Of a DNA stretch of 64,000 nucleotides, positions 1 through 11,974 are shown piece after piece. The notes under the pieces are model-generated. The model was not told the origin of the DNA and ran no database searches. It worked only from the letters and a program-made list of their open reading frames with translations. The first letter of the stretch is position 1; each line of letters starts with the position of its first letter. The position numbers and the translations under genes are program-made. Source of the DNA: Prevotella sp. ne3005 (GTDB lineage: Bacteria; Bacteroidota; Bacteroidia; Bacteroidales; Bacteroidaceae); NCBI RefSeq assembly GCF_900110085.1, contig NZ_FOCK01000001.1, positions 248,001-312,000 of the forward strand, written 5' to 3'.

Positions 1-1653
1 GGCACAGAGGATAGCATCAGGCAGATCCTTCCAAGAAGCAGTCTCGATGACGCCACCGATATTCAGCAGCACGACCACCTGCTTGCCAGCCTTATGATAC
101 ACCTCACACACCTGCTCGATGAGCTTACGCTCAGAGTCGCTCAGATTAAAGTCGGCAGACTTACGATCGAAGAACTCGCCAGAGATGCGTCCAATAGTCA
201 GCACGGCGATGTCAGCCTTGGCGGCCTGAGTCTCAAGTTCCGCAGCAGTAAACTGCTTCTCTGCAGGCAGACCGCTGGGCAGGAACTTCATCATCATTGC
301 CCGCTGCTTATCTGTCTTCTCGATTTCAGCAATCTCGGCCTCACGTGCCTTATGGTAGTCGCTCCAGAACTGCTCATACGCCTGTTTCAGATCGTCAGAG
401 ACAGCGTAGCCTCCGTTCTTCAGACCATCGAGCAGCGACACCACATAAGCATGGTTCACATTACCAGAGCCCGTACCTCCGGCGATAAACTCGTATGATG
501 TATTGCCATAGAGAGCCACATTCTTCACACTCTCCTTCAGAGGCAGAGCCTCGTTGTTCTTCATCAGCACCATACCTTCAGCAGCACTCTGACGGGTAAC
601 GGCTGCATGAGCCTCGAGGTCGGGCTTGTTGGAATACTGATAGCCCTGGTATCGAGGTGTTTTCTCAATGAGATTCAGGATACGGCTCACGTTGCGGTCG
701 AGGTCAGCCTCTGCGAGCTTACCACTCTTCACGCCAGCCACGATAGAGTCAAACTGGGCTTTCTTTCCAGGCTGGAGCATATCGTTACCTGCCCACATCT
801 GCACAGCACCGTCTTTACCTCCGAACCAGTCGGTCATCACAGTTCCCTCATAGCCCCACTCATCACGAAGGATGGTCTGTACGAGGTCTTTGCTCTCAGA
901 GGTATAGACACCGTTGATATAGTTATAAGAGGTCATCACCGTCCAAGGCTTGCTCTCCTTGATGGCAATCTCAAAGCCCTTCAGGTAGATCTCGCGGAGA
1001 GCGCGCTGCGACATATTGGCATCGTTGCCCATGCGGTTGGTCTCCTGATTGTTGGCCGCAAAGTGCTTGATGCTGGTGCCTACATCGTTCTTCTGAACGC
1101 CAGTGATATAGGCGCCAGCGGTCTTACCTGCCACCACGGGATCCTCAGAGTAATACTCGAAGTTACGACCGCAGAGGGGGTTACGCATAATGTTCAAGGC
1201 AGGTGCCAACAACACATCGGCACCATATTCCTTCACCTCCTGTCCCATGGCGGTACCCACCTCTTCTACGAGCTGAGTGTTCCATGTAGAGGCCAGCAGC
1301 GTTCCGATGGGGAAATGCGTGCAATAGTAGGTAGCAGAGTCACCCTCACGCGTGGGGTCGATACGTAGTCCAGCAGGACCGTCGGCCAATACGATGGCAG
1401 GGATTCCCAGTGAGTCGAGAGGATAGGTGGTACCAGCAGCACCAGGCACCAGGTTCTTAGTGGCGCCAATCACGGCCTCATCACCAGAGAAGCCTTGCAT
1501 TCCTGTACCAATCACAAAATGTGCCTTGTCCTCAAGCGAGAGTTTGGCCATCACCTCTTCCTGATTGATGGTGTTCTTAGTCACTTTGTCGGCAGAGTTG
1601 CAACCCGTCATCAGGGCTACCATACCGAAGGCGAAAAAAATGGTCTTCTTCAT
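1..1653 (-). CDS. GH3 family beta-glucosidase-like lipoprotein (C-terminus cut by window edge)
   Basis: The frame stays open from the ATG at 1653 to base 1, so 551 N-terminal residues are visible and the C-terminal part is outside. The first residues (MKKTIFFAFGMVALMTGCNS) form a lipoprotein signal with lipobox Cys. Glycoside hydrolase 3 signatures follow in order: the DGPAGLR loop, the RNPLCGRNFEYYSEDP block, the KHFAANNQE block, and MTDW, where Asp275 is the expected catalytic nucleophile. The family releases terminal beta-linked sugars from oligosaccharides. The gene lies 6 bp downstream of an esterase gene and closes the SusC-SusD-esterase-GH3 run, so it probably trims oligosaccharides at the cell surface or in the periplasm. 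Its exact sugar specificity cannot be read from sequence. A second GH3 enzyme with the same core blocks is encoded at 38199-40547. Confidence 0.93.
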   Translation of the reverse strand, partial: MKKTIFFAFGMVALMTGCNSADKVTKNTINQEEVMAKLSLEDKAHFVIGTGMQGFSGDEAVIGATKNLVPGAAGTTYPLDSLGIPAIVLADGPAGLRIDPTREGDSATYYCTHFPIGTLLASTWNTQLVEEVGTAMGQEVKEYGADVLLAPALNIMRNPLCGRNFEYYSEDPVVAGKTAGAYITGVQKNDVGTSIKHFAANNQETNRMGNDANMSQRALREIYLKGFEIAIKESKPWTVMTSYNYINGVYTSESKDLVQTILRDEWGYEGTVMTDWFGGKDGAVQMWAGNDMLQPGKKAQFDSIVAGVKSGKLAEADLDRNVSRILNLIEKTPRYQGYQYSNKPDLEAHAAVTRQSAAEGMVLMKNNEALPLKESVKNVALYGNTSYEFIAGGTGSGNVNHAYVVSLLDGLKNGGYAVSDDLKQAYEQFWSDYHKAREAEIAEIEKTDKQRAMMMKFLPSGLPAEKQFTAAELETQAAKADIAVLTIGRISGEFFDRKSADFNLSDSERKLIEQVCEVYHKAGKQVVVLLNIGGVIETASWKDLPDAILCA

Positions 1654-1659
1654 ACGCTA

Positions 1660-2880
<1,221 letters not shown>

Positions 2881-2903
2881 TTACGTTATAGTCTTTTTAG
2901 GTT

Positions 2904-2940
2904 GGTGCAAAGATACAAAATATTTTTGAACCTTTGCACC
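2904..2940 (-). promoter_or_regulatory. -7 promoter element inside a 9-bp inverted repeat upstream of the esterase gene
   Basis: On the minus strand TATCTTTG (2908-2915) matches the Bacteroidota -7 consensus TAnnTTTG, 28 bp before the esterase ATG. The element is overlapped by a perfect inverted repeat, GGTGCAAAG (2904-2912) and CTTTGCACC (2932-2940), with a 19-nt spacer. This suggests an internal promoter within the PUL, possibly with an operator or mRNA stem-loop. Confidence 0.55.
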
Positions 2941-2985
2941 ATTTCCTATTCTTTTATAATCTTTTTTACCTTTTACCTTTACAAA

Positions 2986-4551
2986 TCACCATCCGGGATT
3001 CTGCTGCATGTTAGGATTCAACTCGAGTTCCTTCAGAGGAATAGGCAACAGCATGTTCCTATCCTGGAAGCCATACTTGGTGTTGTGCCAGTTCCATTGT
3101 ACGCCATTGGTTGTGAAGGCAGGCACATCCTTACCCTGCTCACCCATAGCACTTTTGGCGTCACCCCAGCGCACCAGATCCTGGAAACGGATAGCTTCGT
3201 TGCAGAGCTCCAGACGCTTCTCCATCTTAATGTCACTCATGGAGACTTCTGTCAGCGGTGTTTCCTTGGCACGTGCACGCACTTCATTGACATACTCCAG
3301 AGCCTTCGATGCGTTGCCTGACTGAAGCTGAGCCTCTGCAGCCATCAGCAACACCTCTGCATAGCGCATCACCTTCTGGTCGATATATTGTCCACCCTGG
3401 AAGTACGACATATCCACAATCACGTCCGACTTCAGCGACTGGTTCTTCCAGTAGAAATAACCTTCGTTGCCATAGACGCTGGCACCGGGCTGAGCCTCTA
3501 CGCCGTAAGCCTTAATCTGATCGTAGGTCATGATGGACTTGTTCAGACGATAGCCGTCGGCACCTTCCCAAGCCACGAAAGCATCATAGAGCGACTTGCG
3601 TGGATTGAAGAAGCCATAGGTACCTGTTGCCAACTCCTGGGCAGCCTGTCCGCTATACATCAGTACGCTCGTACGCCAGCCCTGCATCAGGAAGAGCATG
3701 TCTAACTGGTTCCACATCTGCTCTGCATCGTTACGCTTCTGGAGTTCAAAGAGCGACTCGCAGTTGTTGTTAGCCAGAGCATGGAACTGGGCATCGTACT
3801 CACCTGGATAGAGGGCGTACTTCTTAGAGTTGATCACATTGTCGAGCATCGAGGCTGCCTCGCTGTACTTTCCCTGGAAGAGGTAAGCCTTACCCAACAG
3901 TGCCTGGGCGTATTCCTTGGTCACACGGATACCGGTTTCCTGATCGTTGACATCGTTCTTTGAAGGCAGCGTACCAGAGCCTATAGCCTCGGTGAGGTCC
4001 TTCTCCACGAAAGCCCAGAGGTCGGCTGCGGTACCATTAGCCTGACGATACTCGCCCGGTTCCAGCAGATGGTCAACCACCGGGGCCGTTCCAAAGAGAG
4101 AAGCCAGTTCGAAGTGTCCGAAAGCACGAAACACCTTGGCCTCGTTGATAGCGTGTTTCATCACAGGCGTATCACCCTCAGTCTTGTCGATAATCAGATT
4201 GGCCTTGTAGATGATACCATAAAGTCCTGAGTAGAGGCTCTCAATCATGCTGTGATTAGTGTCGAAAGAGTACTCGTTCAACTCCTCCATCTGGCCATTG
4301 TCATTACGCTGACCACCGCCACACCAAGAGTCGTCAGAGAGCAGGTTCTTGGTGAAGAACCAGTTATAGTAGTTGCTGCGCATCTGCAGATAGAGCGATG
4401 CCGAAGCCGTGTTAATATTCTCGTCGGTGGTGTAGTATGTGTCCATGCTACCCATATTGCCGTGTTTCTCGATGTCGAGTTCGCTGTCGCAAGCGGTAAA
4501 GGCGAGTGACATCAGACCCAGCAGTGCTATATATAATCTGTTCTTTTTCAT
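2986..4551 (-). CDS. SusD/RagB-family nutrient-binding outer-membrane lipoprotein
   Basis: 521 aa. The N-terminus (MKKNRLYIALLGLMSLAFTAC) is a lipoprotein signal. The body has SusD features: an N-terminal part ending near TDENINTAS, TPR-like helices (KEYAQALLGKAYLFQGKYSEA), the MRYAEVLLMAAEAQLQSG block, and a C-terminus with LLPIPLKELELNPNMQQN. SusD proteins cap the SusC barrel and bind glycan at the cell surface. It follows the susC gene by 53 bp, a gap containing four perfect TTCAATY heptamers, so the two are almost certainly co-transcribed. The divergence of SusD proteins prevents a substrate call from this sequence alone. Confidence 0.95.
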   Translation of the reverse strand: MKKNRLYIALLGLMSLAFTACDSELDIEKHGNMGSMDTYYTTDENINTASASLYLQMRSNYYNWFFTKNLLSDDSWCGGGQRNDNGQMEELNEYSFDTNHSMIESLYSGLYGIIYKANLIIDKTEGDTPVMKHAINEAKVFRAFGHFELASLFGTAPVVDHLLEPGEYRQANGTAADLWAFVEKDLTEAIGSGTLPSKNDVNDQETGIRVTKEYAQALLGKAYLFQGKYSEAASMLDNVINSKKYALYPGEYDAQFHALANNNCESLFELQKRNDAEQMWNQLDMLFLMQGWRTSVLMYSGQAAQELATGTYGFFNPRKSLYDAFVAWEGADGYRLNKSIMTYDQIKAYGVEAQPGASVYGNEGYFYWKNQSLKSDVIVDMSYFQGGQYIDQKVMRYAEVLLMAAEAQLQSGNASKALEYVNEVRARAKETPLTEVSMSDIKMEKRLELCNEAIRFQDLVRWGDAKSAMGEQGKDVPAFTTNGVQWNWHNTKYGFQDRNMLLPIPLKELELNPNMQQNPGW

Positions 4552-4572
4552 AACTTTTTCTATTATTCAGTT

Positions 4573-4600
4573 TTCAATCTTCAATTTTCAATTTTCAATC
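4573..4600. repeat. Tandem heptamer repeat, 4 x TTCAATY
   Basis: Four perfect tandem heptamers (TTCAATC, TTCAATT, TTCAATT, TTCAATC) fill the susC-susD gap. This is one of about a dozen similar junction repeats in the window. Confidence 0.9.
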
Positions 4601-4604
4601 TTAA

Positions 4605-7600
4605 TTAGAACTCTATATTGAAGCCCAGTACCACCTTCTTAGATGTAGGATAAGCACCCTTGTCTACGCCCATGCCAGTGGTGGCGTTGGCGCTGGCCTC
4701 AGGATCGAAACCGGGATACTTCGAGATGGTAAAGAAGTCGTCGAGAGAGCAGTATATGCGAGAGTGGCTGATGCCTACCTTACTGATCAGGCTCTTCGGT
4801 AGGGTGTAACCCAGCTGGATCTGCTTGAACTTGAAGTAGCTACCATCGTAAACCATAGCGCTGGAGTCCACATACTTATCGATGTCGTTGGCTCCTGCAC
4901 GGGGCTTCGTACCATTGGTGTTGGTGGGAGTCCAACGGTCGTCGAACATCACCTCCTTCATCTTATTAGAGGTAGCGTAGTCCGGGCGGTTGATACAATT
5001 GAAAATCTTGTTGCCTGCAGCACCTGTGCCGAATACGGTCAGGTCGAAGCCCTTATAGGCTGCCGTCAGGGTGATACCATAGGTAATATTGGGAATGGCG
5101 TTGCCGATATCGGTCATATCATCGTTGGTGATCTGATTGTCACCATTGATGTCTACGAACATCGGGTCACCAGTCTCAGGATTGATCTTGTCGAACTTGA
5201 AGCCTCGGAAGTAGTATACAGGATAGCCCTGCTCGAAGTAAGTGATCGTATAGGTATGGAAGGTGCTGCCAGACAGACGGGTGATTGACGGGTCAATATA
5301 GGTCACCTCATTCTTCAGGGTAGAGAGGTTGGCACGGATGCCATAGCTGAAGTCGCCGATATGGTCTCTCCAACCCAGGTCGAACTCGAAGCCTTTGTTC
5401 TCCACATTACCGGCATTGATAGGCGATGTAGAACCACCGATGACCAGCGAAGGGGTGGTGTTCCAAACCAGCAGGTCCTTGGTCTTTTTGATGAAGTAGT
5501 CGATACCGAAGGTCAGACGCCCACCCAGCAGGATACCGTCGAGACCGAAGTTCAGCTGCTCAGACGTTTCCCACTTCAGGTCATCGTTACCCATCGTTGA
5601 GGGGGCAGCAGCCTGTGTGTACTGGATACCTGAGTTGAAGGGATACAGCCCGCCCAGAGCAATGTCTGTGCTGTAGCTATAGCCGCTCAAGGCCGAGAGA
5701 CTACCGTTCTGGCCCCAAGATGCACGGAATTTCAAGCTGTCGAACCAGCTCTTCAGTGGATTGAAGAACTTCTCCTCGCTGATAGTCCAACCTACAGATA
5801 CGGCAGGGAAGTATCCCCAGCGACTCTTTTTAGAGAGCTTCGAGAGGTCGGCAGCATCAGCACGCAGCGAAGCCTGGAAGAGGTAACGACCCATGTAGTC
5901 ATAGCCCACACGACCGAAGTATGAATATTTCGTAGTGTTGGTGGTCTCACCGCTGACGCTCTTGGTAGCTGAGGCATTGGCGTAGTTCAGATAGTAGAAG
6001 AGCGGATCGTTCTTTTTCAGGGCATCCTCACCGTTAGCGTCCAGACCGCCAGTCACGTAGTCGTAGTTATTGTCTTGGAACGACATACCGACCATGGCAC
6101 TCACGGTGTGGGCATCAGCGAAGGTCTTCATATAGTTTGCGAAGTTCTCCCACTGATAGTAGATCGTGGTAGAAGAGGTGTTGCTCTGGCTTACGTAGTC
6201 GCGGCTCTGAACGGCATTGCCGTAGAAAGGCAGCGAGGTAGAAGAGCTACGAGAGCCAGCCAGACGATAACCGAAACGAGACGTGATGGTCAGGTTGGGA
6301 ATCAGCGTGAAGTCGCCATAGATACTTCCCGTCACGTTATAGCCAGAGCTCTTGCTCAGACCATTGTCGCGCATGACCATGGGGTGATATTGCTCACCAT
6401 TGTAGAACTGAGAGATACCATAGTAGTTGCCTGCACCATCCTGCAGGAATGTCTTTCCTGCGGCCTGATAGGTCTGATATATTTCTGGCAGGGTCTTTCC
6501 ATAGGTGTCAGGGGTCAGCGGATCCATCATCAGCACAGCCGTCAGCAGAGAGCCGTACTCATTGTTAGAAGATACCTGACGCACGTTGTACTTCTCCACC
6601 TGGTTCGTTGTACCAACCTTCAGCCAATCTTTTATCTTATACTCTCCATTGATGGTGGCTGTCAGACGCTTATAAGTGTCTGCATCGCCCTTTACGATAC
6701 CATTATTATTCAAGTATGAGAGGGCCAGGTAGTAGTTGCCGCGATCGTTACCACCAGTGAACGAGAAGTTGTGCTTCTGCATGTGACCGTGGGTGAAAGC
6801 CACGTCCGTCCACTTGGTGTTGGTGGTGCCGTCCCAGTTGGCGTTAATGTAGTCCTCAGTAAAGAGGTTACCCTCCATCATATACTGCTTATACTCCTGT
6901 GCGCTCAGCATCTTGGGGATGCGGGCCAGACTCTCGTCAGTCCATTGGAAGTCATAACTGATCTTACCCTGTCCGGCCTTACCCTTCTTGGTGGTAATCA
7001 GCACCACGCCGTTACCAGCCTCAGCACCATAGATGGCAGCCGAAGCAGCGTCCTTCAGGATTTCCATCGAGGCGATGGTGGCAGGGTCGATACCGCTGAT
7101 GTCGCTCAGGCGCACACCGTCCACCACGTAGAGAGGTTCAGAACTACTATTAGAGGAATAACCGCGCACACGTACGGTAGGCGAGCTGCCTGGGGCTGCA
7201 CTCGACTGAATGATCTGCACACCAGAGGTCTTACCCTGCAGAGCTTGCTGGGCATTCGAGATGGTACGGTTTTCCATATCCTCTGGTTTAACCTGCGAGA
7301 TGGCACCCGTCACCGAACTCTTCTTCTGTACACCATAACCAACTACGACCACCTCGTCGAGCACCTTGTTGTCAGGCTGAATCTTAATGGTCATGCCATT
7401 CTTGGCTGCCAACTCCTGGGTCTCATAGCCGATGTAAGAGACCACAATGCTCTGTCCAGTCTTCACATTAATTACAAAGTTTCCGTCGAAGTCGGTAATG
7501 GTAGCGTTCTTGCTGTCGTTCTTGTCAGCAATCGTTGCACCGATTACGGCCTCACCGTTCTCATCAATCACAGTGCCCTTGATTCCTTGGGCGAATGAAG

Positions 7601-7652
7601 TCACCGACATCATCAGTGCCATCATCATCATCAAAATACTGCTCTTTTTCAT
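4605..7652 (-). CDS. SusC/RagA-family TonB-linked outer-membrane transporter
   Basis: 1015 aa. Signal peptide 1-21, then a carboxypeptidase-regulatory-like beta-sandwich domain (GTVIDENGEAVIGATI at about 25-100), the TonB box region DEVVVVGYG (about 98-106), a plug domain (LQGKTSGVQIIQSS, VRVRGYSS, LYVVDGVR) and a long 22-stranded beta-barrel ending in the typical aromatic residue (GFNIEF). SusC proteins import oligosaccharides using TonB energy, with SusD as the lid. First gene of the PUL transcript, reading away from the hybrid regulator at 7934. A TACTTTTG -7 element lies at 7729-7736. Length and motif order are normal for the family. Confidence 0.97.
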   Translation of the reverse strand: MKKSSILMMMMALMMSVTSFAQGIKGTVIDENGEAVIGATIADKNDSKNATITDFDGNFVINVKTGQSIVVSYIGYETQELAAKNGMTIKIQPDNKVLDEVVVVGYGVQKKSSVTGAISQVKPEDMENRTISNAQQALQGKTSGVQIIQSSAAPGSSPTVRVRGYSSNSSSEPLYVVDGVRLSDISGIDPATIASMEILKDAASAAIYGAEAGNGVVLITTKKGKAGQGKISYDFQWTDESLARIPKMLSAQEYKQYMMEGNLFTEDYINANWDGTTNTKWTDVAFTHGHMQKHNFSFTGGNDRGNYYLALSYLNNNGIVKGDADTYKRLTATINGEYKIKDWLKVGTTNQVEKYNVRQVSSNNEYGSLLTAVLMMDPLTPDTYGKTLPEIYQTYQAAGKTFLQDGAGNYYGISQFYNGEQYHPMVMRDNGLSKSSGYNVTGSIYGDFTLIPNLTITSRFGYRLAGSRSSSTSLPFYGNAVQSRDYVSQSNTSSTTIYYQWENFANYMKTFADAHTVSAMVGMSFQDNNYDYVTGGLDANGEDALKKNDPLFYYLNYANASATKSVSGETTNTTKYSYFGRVGYDYMGRYLFQASLRADAADLSKLSKKSRWGYFPAVSVGWTISEEKFFNPLKSWFDSLKFRASWGQNGSLSALSGYSYSTDIALGGLYPFNSGIQYTQAAAPSTMGNDDLKWETSEQLNFGLDGILLGGRLTFGIDYFIKKTKDLLVWNTTPSLVIGGSTSPINAGNVENKGFEFDLGWRDHIGDFSYGIRANLSTLKNEVTYIDPSITRLSGSTFHTYTITYFEQGYPVYYFRGFKFDKINPETGDPMFVDINGDNQITNDDMTDIGNAIPNITYGITLTAAYKGFDLTVFGTGAAGNKIFNCINRPDYATSNKMKEVMFDDRWTPTNTNGTKPRAGANDIDKYVDSSAMVYDGSYFKFKQIQLGYTLPKSLISKVGISHSRIYCSLDDFFTISKYPGFDPEASANATTGMGVDKGAYPTSKKVVLGFNIEF

Positions 7653-7728
7653 TGAGTTTTAATTGTTTGAGTTAAATTGTTAGAACTATTATTTGAAAAT
7701 TTTAATGCTTTGGTCTCGTTTTCGGCTG

Positions 7729-7736
7729 CAAAAGTA
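7729..7736 (-). promoter_or_regulatory. Probable susC promoter -7 element
   Basis: Minus-strand TACTTTTG fits TAnnTTTG. It leaves a 5' leader of about 70 nt before the susC ATG. No good -33 TTTG is seen at the expected distance, which fits an activator-dependent promoter. Confidence 0.6.
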
Positions 7737-7780
7737 TATAATATTTAAAAAGGTAGCGTTCTGAATCTGTTTTTCGTTTT

Positions 7781-7845
7781 TCCCCTTTGTTCAAATCGTT
7801 TCCGGCACTTTCCTATTTGTTCAAAACTTATCCGATTCGTTCAAA
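7781..7845. promoter_or_regulatory. Triple direct repeat TCCNNTTYGTTCAAA, candidate binding site of the hybrid regulator
   Basis: Three copies start at 7781, 7811 and 7831 and share TCC-N2-TTYGTTCAAA. Their spacing (30 and 20 bp) keeps them on one DNA face. They lie 45-109 bp upstream of the susC -7 element and 60-125 bp upstream of the regulator's own. Hybrid two-component regulators use AraC-type domains that bind tandem sites in the promoter of their PUL, so this is the best operator candidate. The assignment is inference. Confidence 0.6.
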
Positions 7846-7905
7846 AACACCTCTGCCCGATTAAACCTTTCTGTAAAAAAGCACCATAAATTCAAAAAAT
7901 CATCG

Positions 7906-7913
7906 TATCTTTG
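7906..7913 (+). promoter_or_regulatory. -7 promoter element of the hybrid two-component regulator gene
   Basis: TATCTTTG matches TAnnTTTG and lies 20 bp before the ATG at 7934. Confidence 0.65.
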
Positions 7914-7933
7914 CAGCATAAAATTACGACACT

Positions 7934-10900
7934 ATGAGACTAAAAGAGAATCTTGCCGTAGCACTGGCTGCGTTTTTCAGTACGTTGATGATTGTTTCCT
8001 GTCAGCAAAAGGATTTGTGCGATGGGAGCAAGGATAAGGACGAGGAACATGGACTGGTGGTGGCTGGCGAACTATCTAACAGCCGCGTGCAGGACATCGA
8101 GGAGGATGCTACGGGTCAGCTATGGATTGCGACGTTCAGAGGACTGAACCGCTATGACGGACATGCGTATCACCAATATTTCTGCACGGAGGACTCGCTG
8201 GGACTGCCTGACAATAACGTGCAGGATCTGCTCAACGACAAGCAGGGACGGCTCTGGGTGGCGACAGTGAACGGCGTATGCCGATATACCAGACAAGACA
8301 ATTTCGAGCGCATACCCATGCAGACGAGCAACCGCAACGCCCGTAAGCTGCTGATGGACTCGAAGGGACGCGTGATGGTCTACAACGGCACGGAGGTAAT
8401 GGTTTACGACGAGCATCACCATATCTTCCTGCCTCGCATCAACCGTCAGCTGACAAACCAGTCTTGGGGCGACTTCTTCATCGACTCAAGCGACGACATT
8501 CTGCTGATTGGTTCTGAGAACCTGTTAATCTATAGCGGCAACGACTTTAAGCTACGCACGGAACTGAAGCACCCCGAGGGAGCTGGATTCTACTATTTCG
8601 CCATGCTGAAGAACGGGTTGCTGCTGTCGTCTGGCAACGGTACGTTGATGCTTTTCGACACGAAAGGCCGTCAGGAGGTGCCGTTAAATACAGAGATGAA
8701 GGCGAGGTTACTGAAGAACGGCAGCGTGGTACAGGCTGCCTGTCTGCTGGAAAACAACACCATCCTGCTGAACACCTCGAAGAATGGTCTCTTCGAACTG
8801 AACCTGCTCACCCACACACTGGTGGGCGAGGGCGAAGCCGGCTTTACCCTACCCGTGCCAGATGCCTACGTGACGCAGATTTTCCAAGACTCCAGGAAAA
8901 ATATCTGGCTGGGCTCTTACGACAAGGGGCTCTTCGTAGACTACTATTATAAAGAGAAGTTCGGCGGCAGCGACAGCTATCTGAACCGAATGATCGAGAA
9001 CTCATCGGTGATGGCCGTGGCTATAGACAAGCAGGAGAACCTCTGGGTATCGACGATGCTGAAAGGTGTGTTCGTGTATCATACTGCGACGCAGAAAGCC
9101 GAACAGATTGGGATTGAGGGACTGCCAGCTGGTGAGACAAAGAACGCCGTAAACCACATTTTCTGCGACCGCGATGGACTGTTATGGCTCTCGACGAGCA
9201 ATATCGTGATGAAATGCCGATACGACGGGACGAGACTGAATATCCTCGGCCAGTGGCCCGTGCCGATGGCGATGGACATTGAGCAGACGGACGACGGTAC
9301 GGTATGGGCCTCGACAGCATCGACTTATCTTTATGGGTTCCACCCTGGCAGCAGCGAGCCCGAGATGAAGCAGGCATTTAATGTGGACTATACCTTCATC
9401 CCCTCATTGCTGAAACTGAGTGACGGACAGATGCTGATATCAGCCTTCTATCAAAATATCCTACAGATGAATCCCACGACGGGTAAGCTGACACAGCTGG
9501 AGATACAGGACATGCAGAAGTGTATCCGCAGAAGCGTATATATCCCCACCAGCATGCATGAGGACAAGCAGGGCTATGTGTGGATAGGCACCGTGAGCAA
9601 CGGATTACTGAGGTACGACATCCAAGCGAACAGGATGACGCGTATTGGCGGTCTCTCATGTTCTGACGTGGCGAGCATCGAGGAGGACTGTCAGGAGAAC
9701 ATCTGGATCAGCACCATGAAGGGGTTGAACAGATGGGACAGAAAGACAGGACGCATCACAACACTCTATAAGGCCGACGGCATTGGTGGCGATGAGTTCG
9801 TGGATCGTGCCTCGTGCCAGCTACCCAACGGCAGTCTGGTATTTGGCAGTACGGAGGGCATTACCATGTTCAACCCTGCCGACATCGACACCATCCGACA
9901 GATTCCACTGATATTCTGCGACTTGAAGATTCACAACCAACTGGTACGTCCTGCCGCAGAAGGTCCTATAGAGGCGATACTCGACAGTTGTCGTGAGGTG
10001 CGTCTGAAGCATCATGAGAACAGCTTCGGCATCTCGTTTACCGCCCTCGACTTCGGCGAATACGAACGCGTACATTATTATTATAAGCTCGACGGATTCG
10101 ACAGCGAATGGATTGATGCGGGCAATGACCACTGGGCCAACTACGCCAACTTGCCCTCAGGCCACTACACCCTGCGCGTTCGCACCACCGACAGTGCTAG
10201 CGACGAGGTAGCTGGCGACGAGCGCTCGATCCGCATTGTCATCGAGTCGGCTCCTGCCCTATCGTGGTGGGCGTGGATCATCTATCTGGTACTGGCATCG
10301 GCCCTCGCGTGGTATCTCTATCAGAACGCCCATAGAGTGGTGATGGCACGCAGGGCAGCCCGTCAGGCACAAATGGAGAAGGAACAGGAAAAGCGCGTCA
10401 ACGCGATGAACATGAGTTTCTTTGCCAATATCGCCCATGAGTTCCGTACGCCCTTGACGATGATCGCAGGGCCCGTCAGACAACTGTCAAAGAGCGGTTC
10501 ACTGGACAGTGGTGAGCGTAATCTGCTGACTGTGGCCCAGCGCAGCATCCAAAGGATGTTTAAACTCGTGAACCAGCTGATGGATTTCAACAAACTGGAG
10601 AATGACACCCTACGACTTTGCGTGGAGCAGACCGACGTGGTGAAGGCGATGAACGACATCTGCGACACCTTTGAGTTTAACGCCCACGAAAAAGGCCTGA
10701 CGCTGAACCGATTCGGGATGGAAGACCAGCTCATGGCTTGGACAGACAGTGACAAATTGGAGAAGATTGTGTCGAACCTGCTGTCGAACGCCCTGAAGTT
10801 TACGCCCCGTGGAGGCCATATCGACGTATCGTTGGATGTAGCAGACAATCAGGTGAAGGTGACCATTGCCGATACAGGCAAGGGCATCCCTGAGGAGCAG

Positions 10901-11974
10901 AAAGAGAATATCTTTAAGCGCTACTACCAGCTCGACAACCAGACGAAAGCAATCGTGAATTGGGGTACGGGCATCGGCCTCTACTACTCGCGCCGTCTGG
11001 CAGAACTACACCACGGAAGTCTGACGGCAGGCAATCGTACAGAGGGCACTGGTGCCGTCTTTACGCTCATCTATCCCATGAACGAGAGCGCTTATACCGA
11101 GGCAGAACGAAGTCTATTACAGGAAGACAAGACTCCCCCCACTTCAGCTATGGTCTTGGACTCCTTGTCCACATATTCCCCTGTCTCCCCGGAAAAGGAC
11201 GACGACCACCGTCCGACCATCCTCGTCGTCGACGACGACACAGAGATCATCAACTACATGCGCATACTCTTCTCACAAGACTATAGGCTCATCACCTGTC
11301 TCGATGCAGACACGGCCCTTGAGGAGATGCGGGCAGAGGAACCCAACATCGTGTTGAGCGATGTGGCGATGCCAGGAAAAGACGGTTACGAGCTGTGTCA
11401 GGAGATTAAGCAGGACATCCAGCTAAGTCATATACCCGTAATTCTGGTGACGGCCAAGGTAACGGCCGAGAATCAGGTGGAGGGATTGAACGTGGGTGCA
11501 GACGCCTACGTGACAAAGCCTTTCGAGCCTGCCGTACTATCAGCTCTGATACAGAGTCAGCTGAAAAATCGCGAACGTGTGAGGCAATTATTGACCTCGA
11601 ACACCAACTCCCAGCTTTCAGCCCTCAACTCTCAACTCGACAACGCCCTCTCCGAGCAGGACAAGCACTTCATGGAGGAACTCTACAAGCTGATGGAGGA
11701 AGAACTCTGGAACTCAGAACTCGATGTGACACGTATCACCAGACTACTGCTCATCTCGCGAACCAAGCTCTACTACAAAATCAAAGGACTGACTGGCGAG
11801 ACACCCTCGAACTTTTTCCGTACTTACAAACTAAACCGCGCCGCGGAACTCCTGAAGAGCGGCAAATATACCGTCTCAGAAGTTTCCGACAAGTGCGGTT
11901 TCAGTACACAAAGCCACTTCTCTGTGGTGTTCAAGAAGCAGTTTGGCGTGACGCCTACGGAGTATAGGGGTTAA
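7934..11974 (+). CDS. Hybrid two-component system regulator (HTCS) of the PUL
   Basis: 1346 aa, one-polypeptide sensor and regulator. The N-terminal signal ends in a lipobox-like IVSC (Cys23). Residues of about 40-670 are repeated propeller blades with W-x-A/G-T motifs ([48 protein letters not shown]), followed by a Y_Y_Y domain at about 680-770 and a membrane helix at about 775-797. The cytoplasmic part has HisKA (His835 in AHEFRTP), HATPase ([27 protein letters not shown]), a receiver domain (DDD near the start, phospho-acceptor Asp1143) and a C-terminal AraC HTH. Residues of about 1224-1235, between receiver and HTH, are encoded by tandem CCAACTC-like heptamers. It is divergent from susC and probably activates that PUL on binding its oligosaccharide. 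Confidence 0.96.
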   Translation: MRLKENLAVALAAFFSTLMIVSCQQKDLCDGSKDKDEEHGLVVAGELSNSRVQDIEEDATGQLWIATFRGLNRYDGHAYHQYFCTEDSLGLPDNNVQDLLNDKQGRLWVATVNGVCRYTRQDNFERIPMQTSNRNARKLLMDSKGRVMVYNGTEVMVYDEHHHIFLPRINRQLTNQSWGDFFIDSSDDILLIGSENLLIYSGNDFKLRTELKHPEGAGFYYFAMLKNGLLLSSGNGTLMLFDTKGRQEVPLNTEMKARLLKNGSVVQAACLLENNTILLNTSKNGLFELNLLTHTLVGEGEAGFTLPVPDAYVTQIFQDSRKNIWLGSYDKGLFVDYYYKEKFGGSDSYLNRMIENSSVMAVAIDKQENLWVSTMLKGVFVYHTATQKAEQIGIEGLPAGETKNAVNHIFCDRDGLLWLSTSNIVMKCRYDGTRLNILGQWPVPMAMDIEQTDDGTVWASTASTYLYGFHPGSSEPEMKQAFNVDYTFIPSLLKLSDGQMLISAFYQNILQMNPTTGKLTQLEIQDMQKCIRRSVYIPTSMHEDKQGYVWIGTVSNGLLRYDIQANRMTRIGGLSCSDVASIEEDCQENIWISTMKGLNRWDRKTGRITTLYKADGIGGDEFVDRASCQLPNGSLVFGSTEGITMFNPADIDTIRQIPLIFCDLKIHNQLVRPAAEGPIEAILDSCREVRLKHHENSFGISFTALDFGEYERVHYYYKLDGFDSEWIDAGNDHWANYANLPSGHYTLRVRTTDSASDEVAGDERSIRIVIESAPALSWWAWIIYLVLASALAWYLYQNAHRVVMARRAARQAQMEKEQEKRVNAMNMSFFANIAHEFRTPLTMIAGPVRQLSKSGSLDSGERNLLTVAQRSIQRMFKLVNQLMDFNKLENDTLRLCVEQTDVVKAMNDICDTFEFNAHEKGLTLNRFGMEDQLMAWTDSDKLEKIVSNLLSNALKFTPRGGHIDVSLDVADNQVKVTIADTGKGIPEEQKENIFKRYYQLDNQTKAIVNWGTGIGLYYSRRLAELHHGSLTAGNRTEGTGAVFTLIYPMNESAYTEAERSLLQEDKTPPTSAMVLDSLSTYSPVSPEKDDDHRPTILVVDDDTEIINYMRILFSQDYRLITCLDADTALEEMRAEEPNIVLSDVAMPGKDGYELCQEIKQDIQLSHIPVILVTAKVTAENQVEGLNVGADAYVTKPFEPAVLSALIQSQLKNRERVRQLLTSNTNSQLSALNSQLDNALSEQDKHFMEELYKLMEEELWNSELDVTRITRLLLISRTKLYYKIKGLTGETPSNFFRTYKLNRAAELLKSGKYTVSEVSDKCGFSTQSHFSVVFKKQFGVTPTEYRG
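11604..11638. repeat. In-frame tandem heptamers in the HTCS linker
   Basis: Five consecutive YCARCYY units (CCAACTC, CCAGCTT, TCAGCCC, TCAACTC, TCAACTC) encode the receiver-to-HTH linker. They resemble the TTCAATY intergenic heptamers and suggest that the repeat invaded a tolerant linker. Confidence 0.7.
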
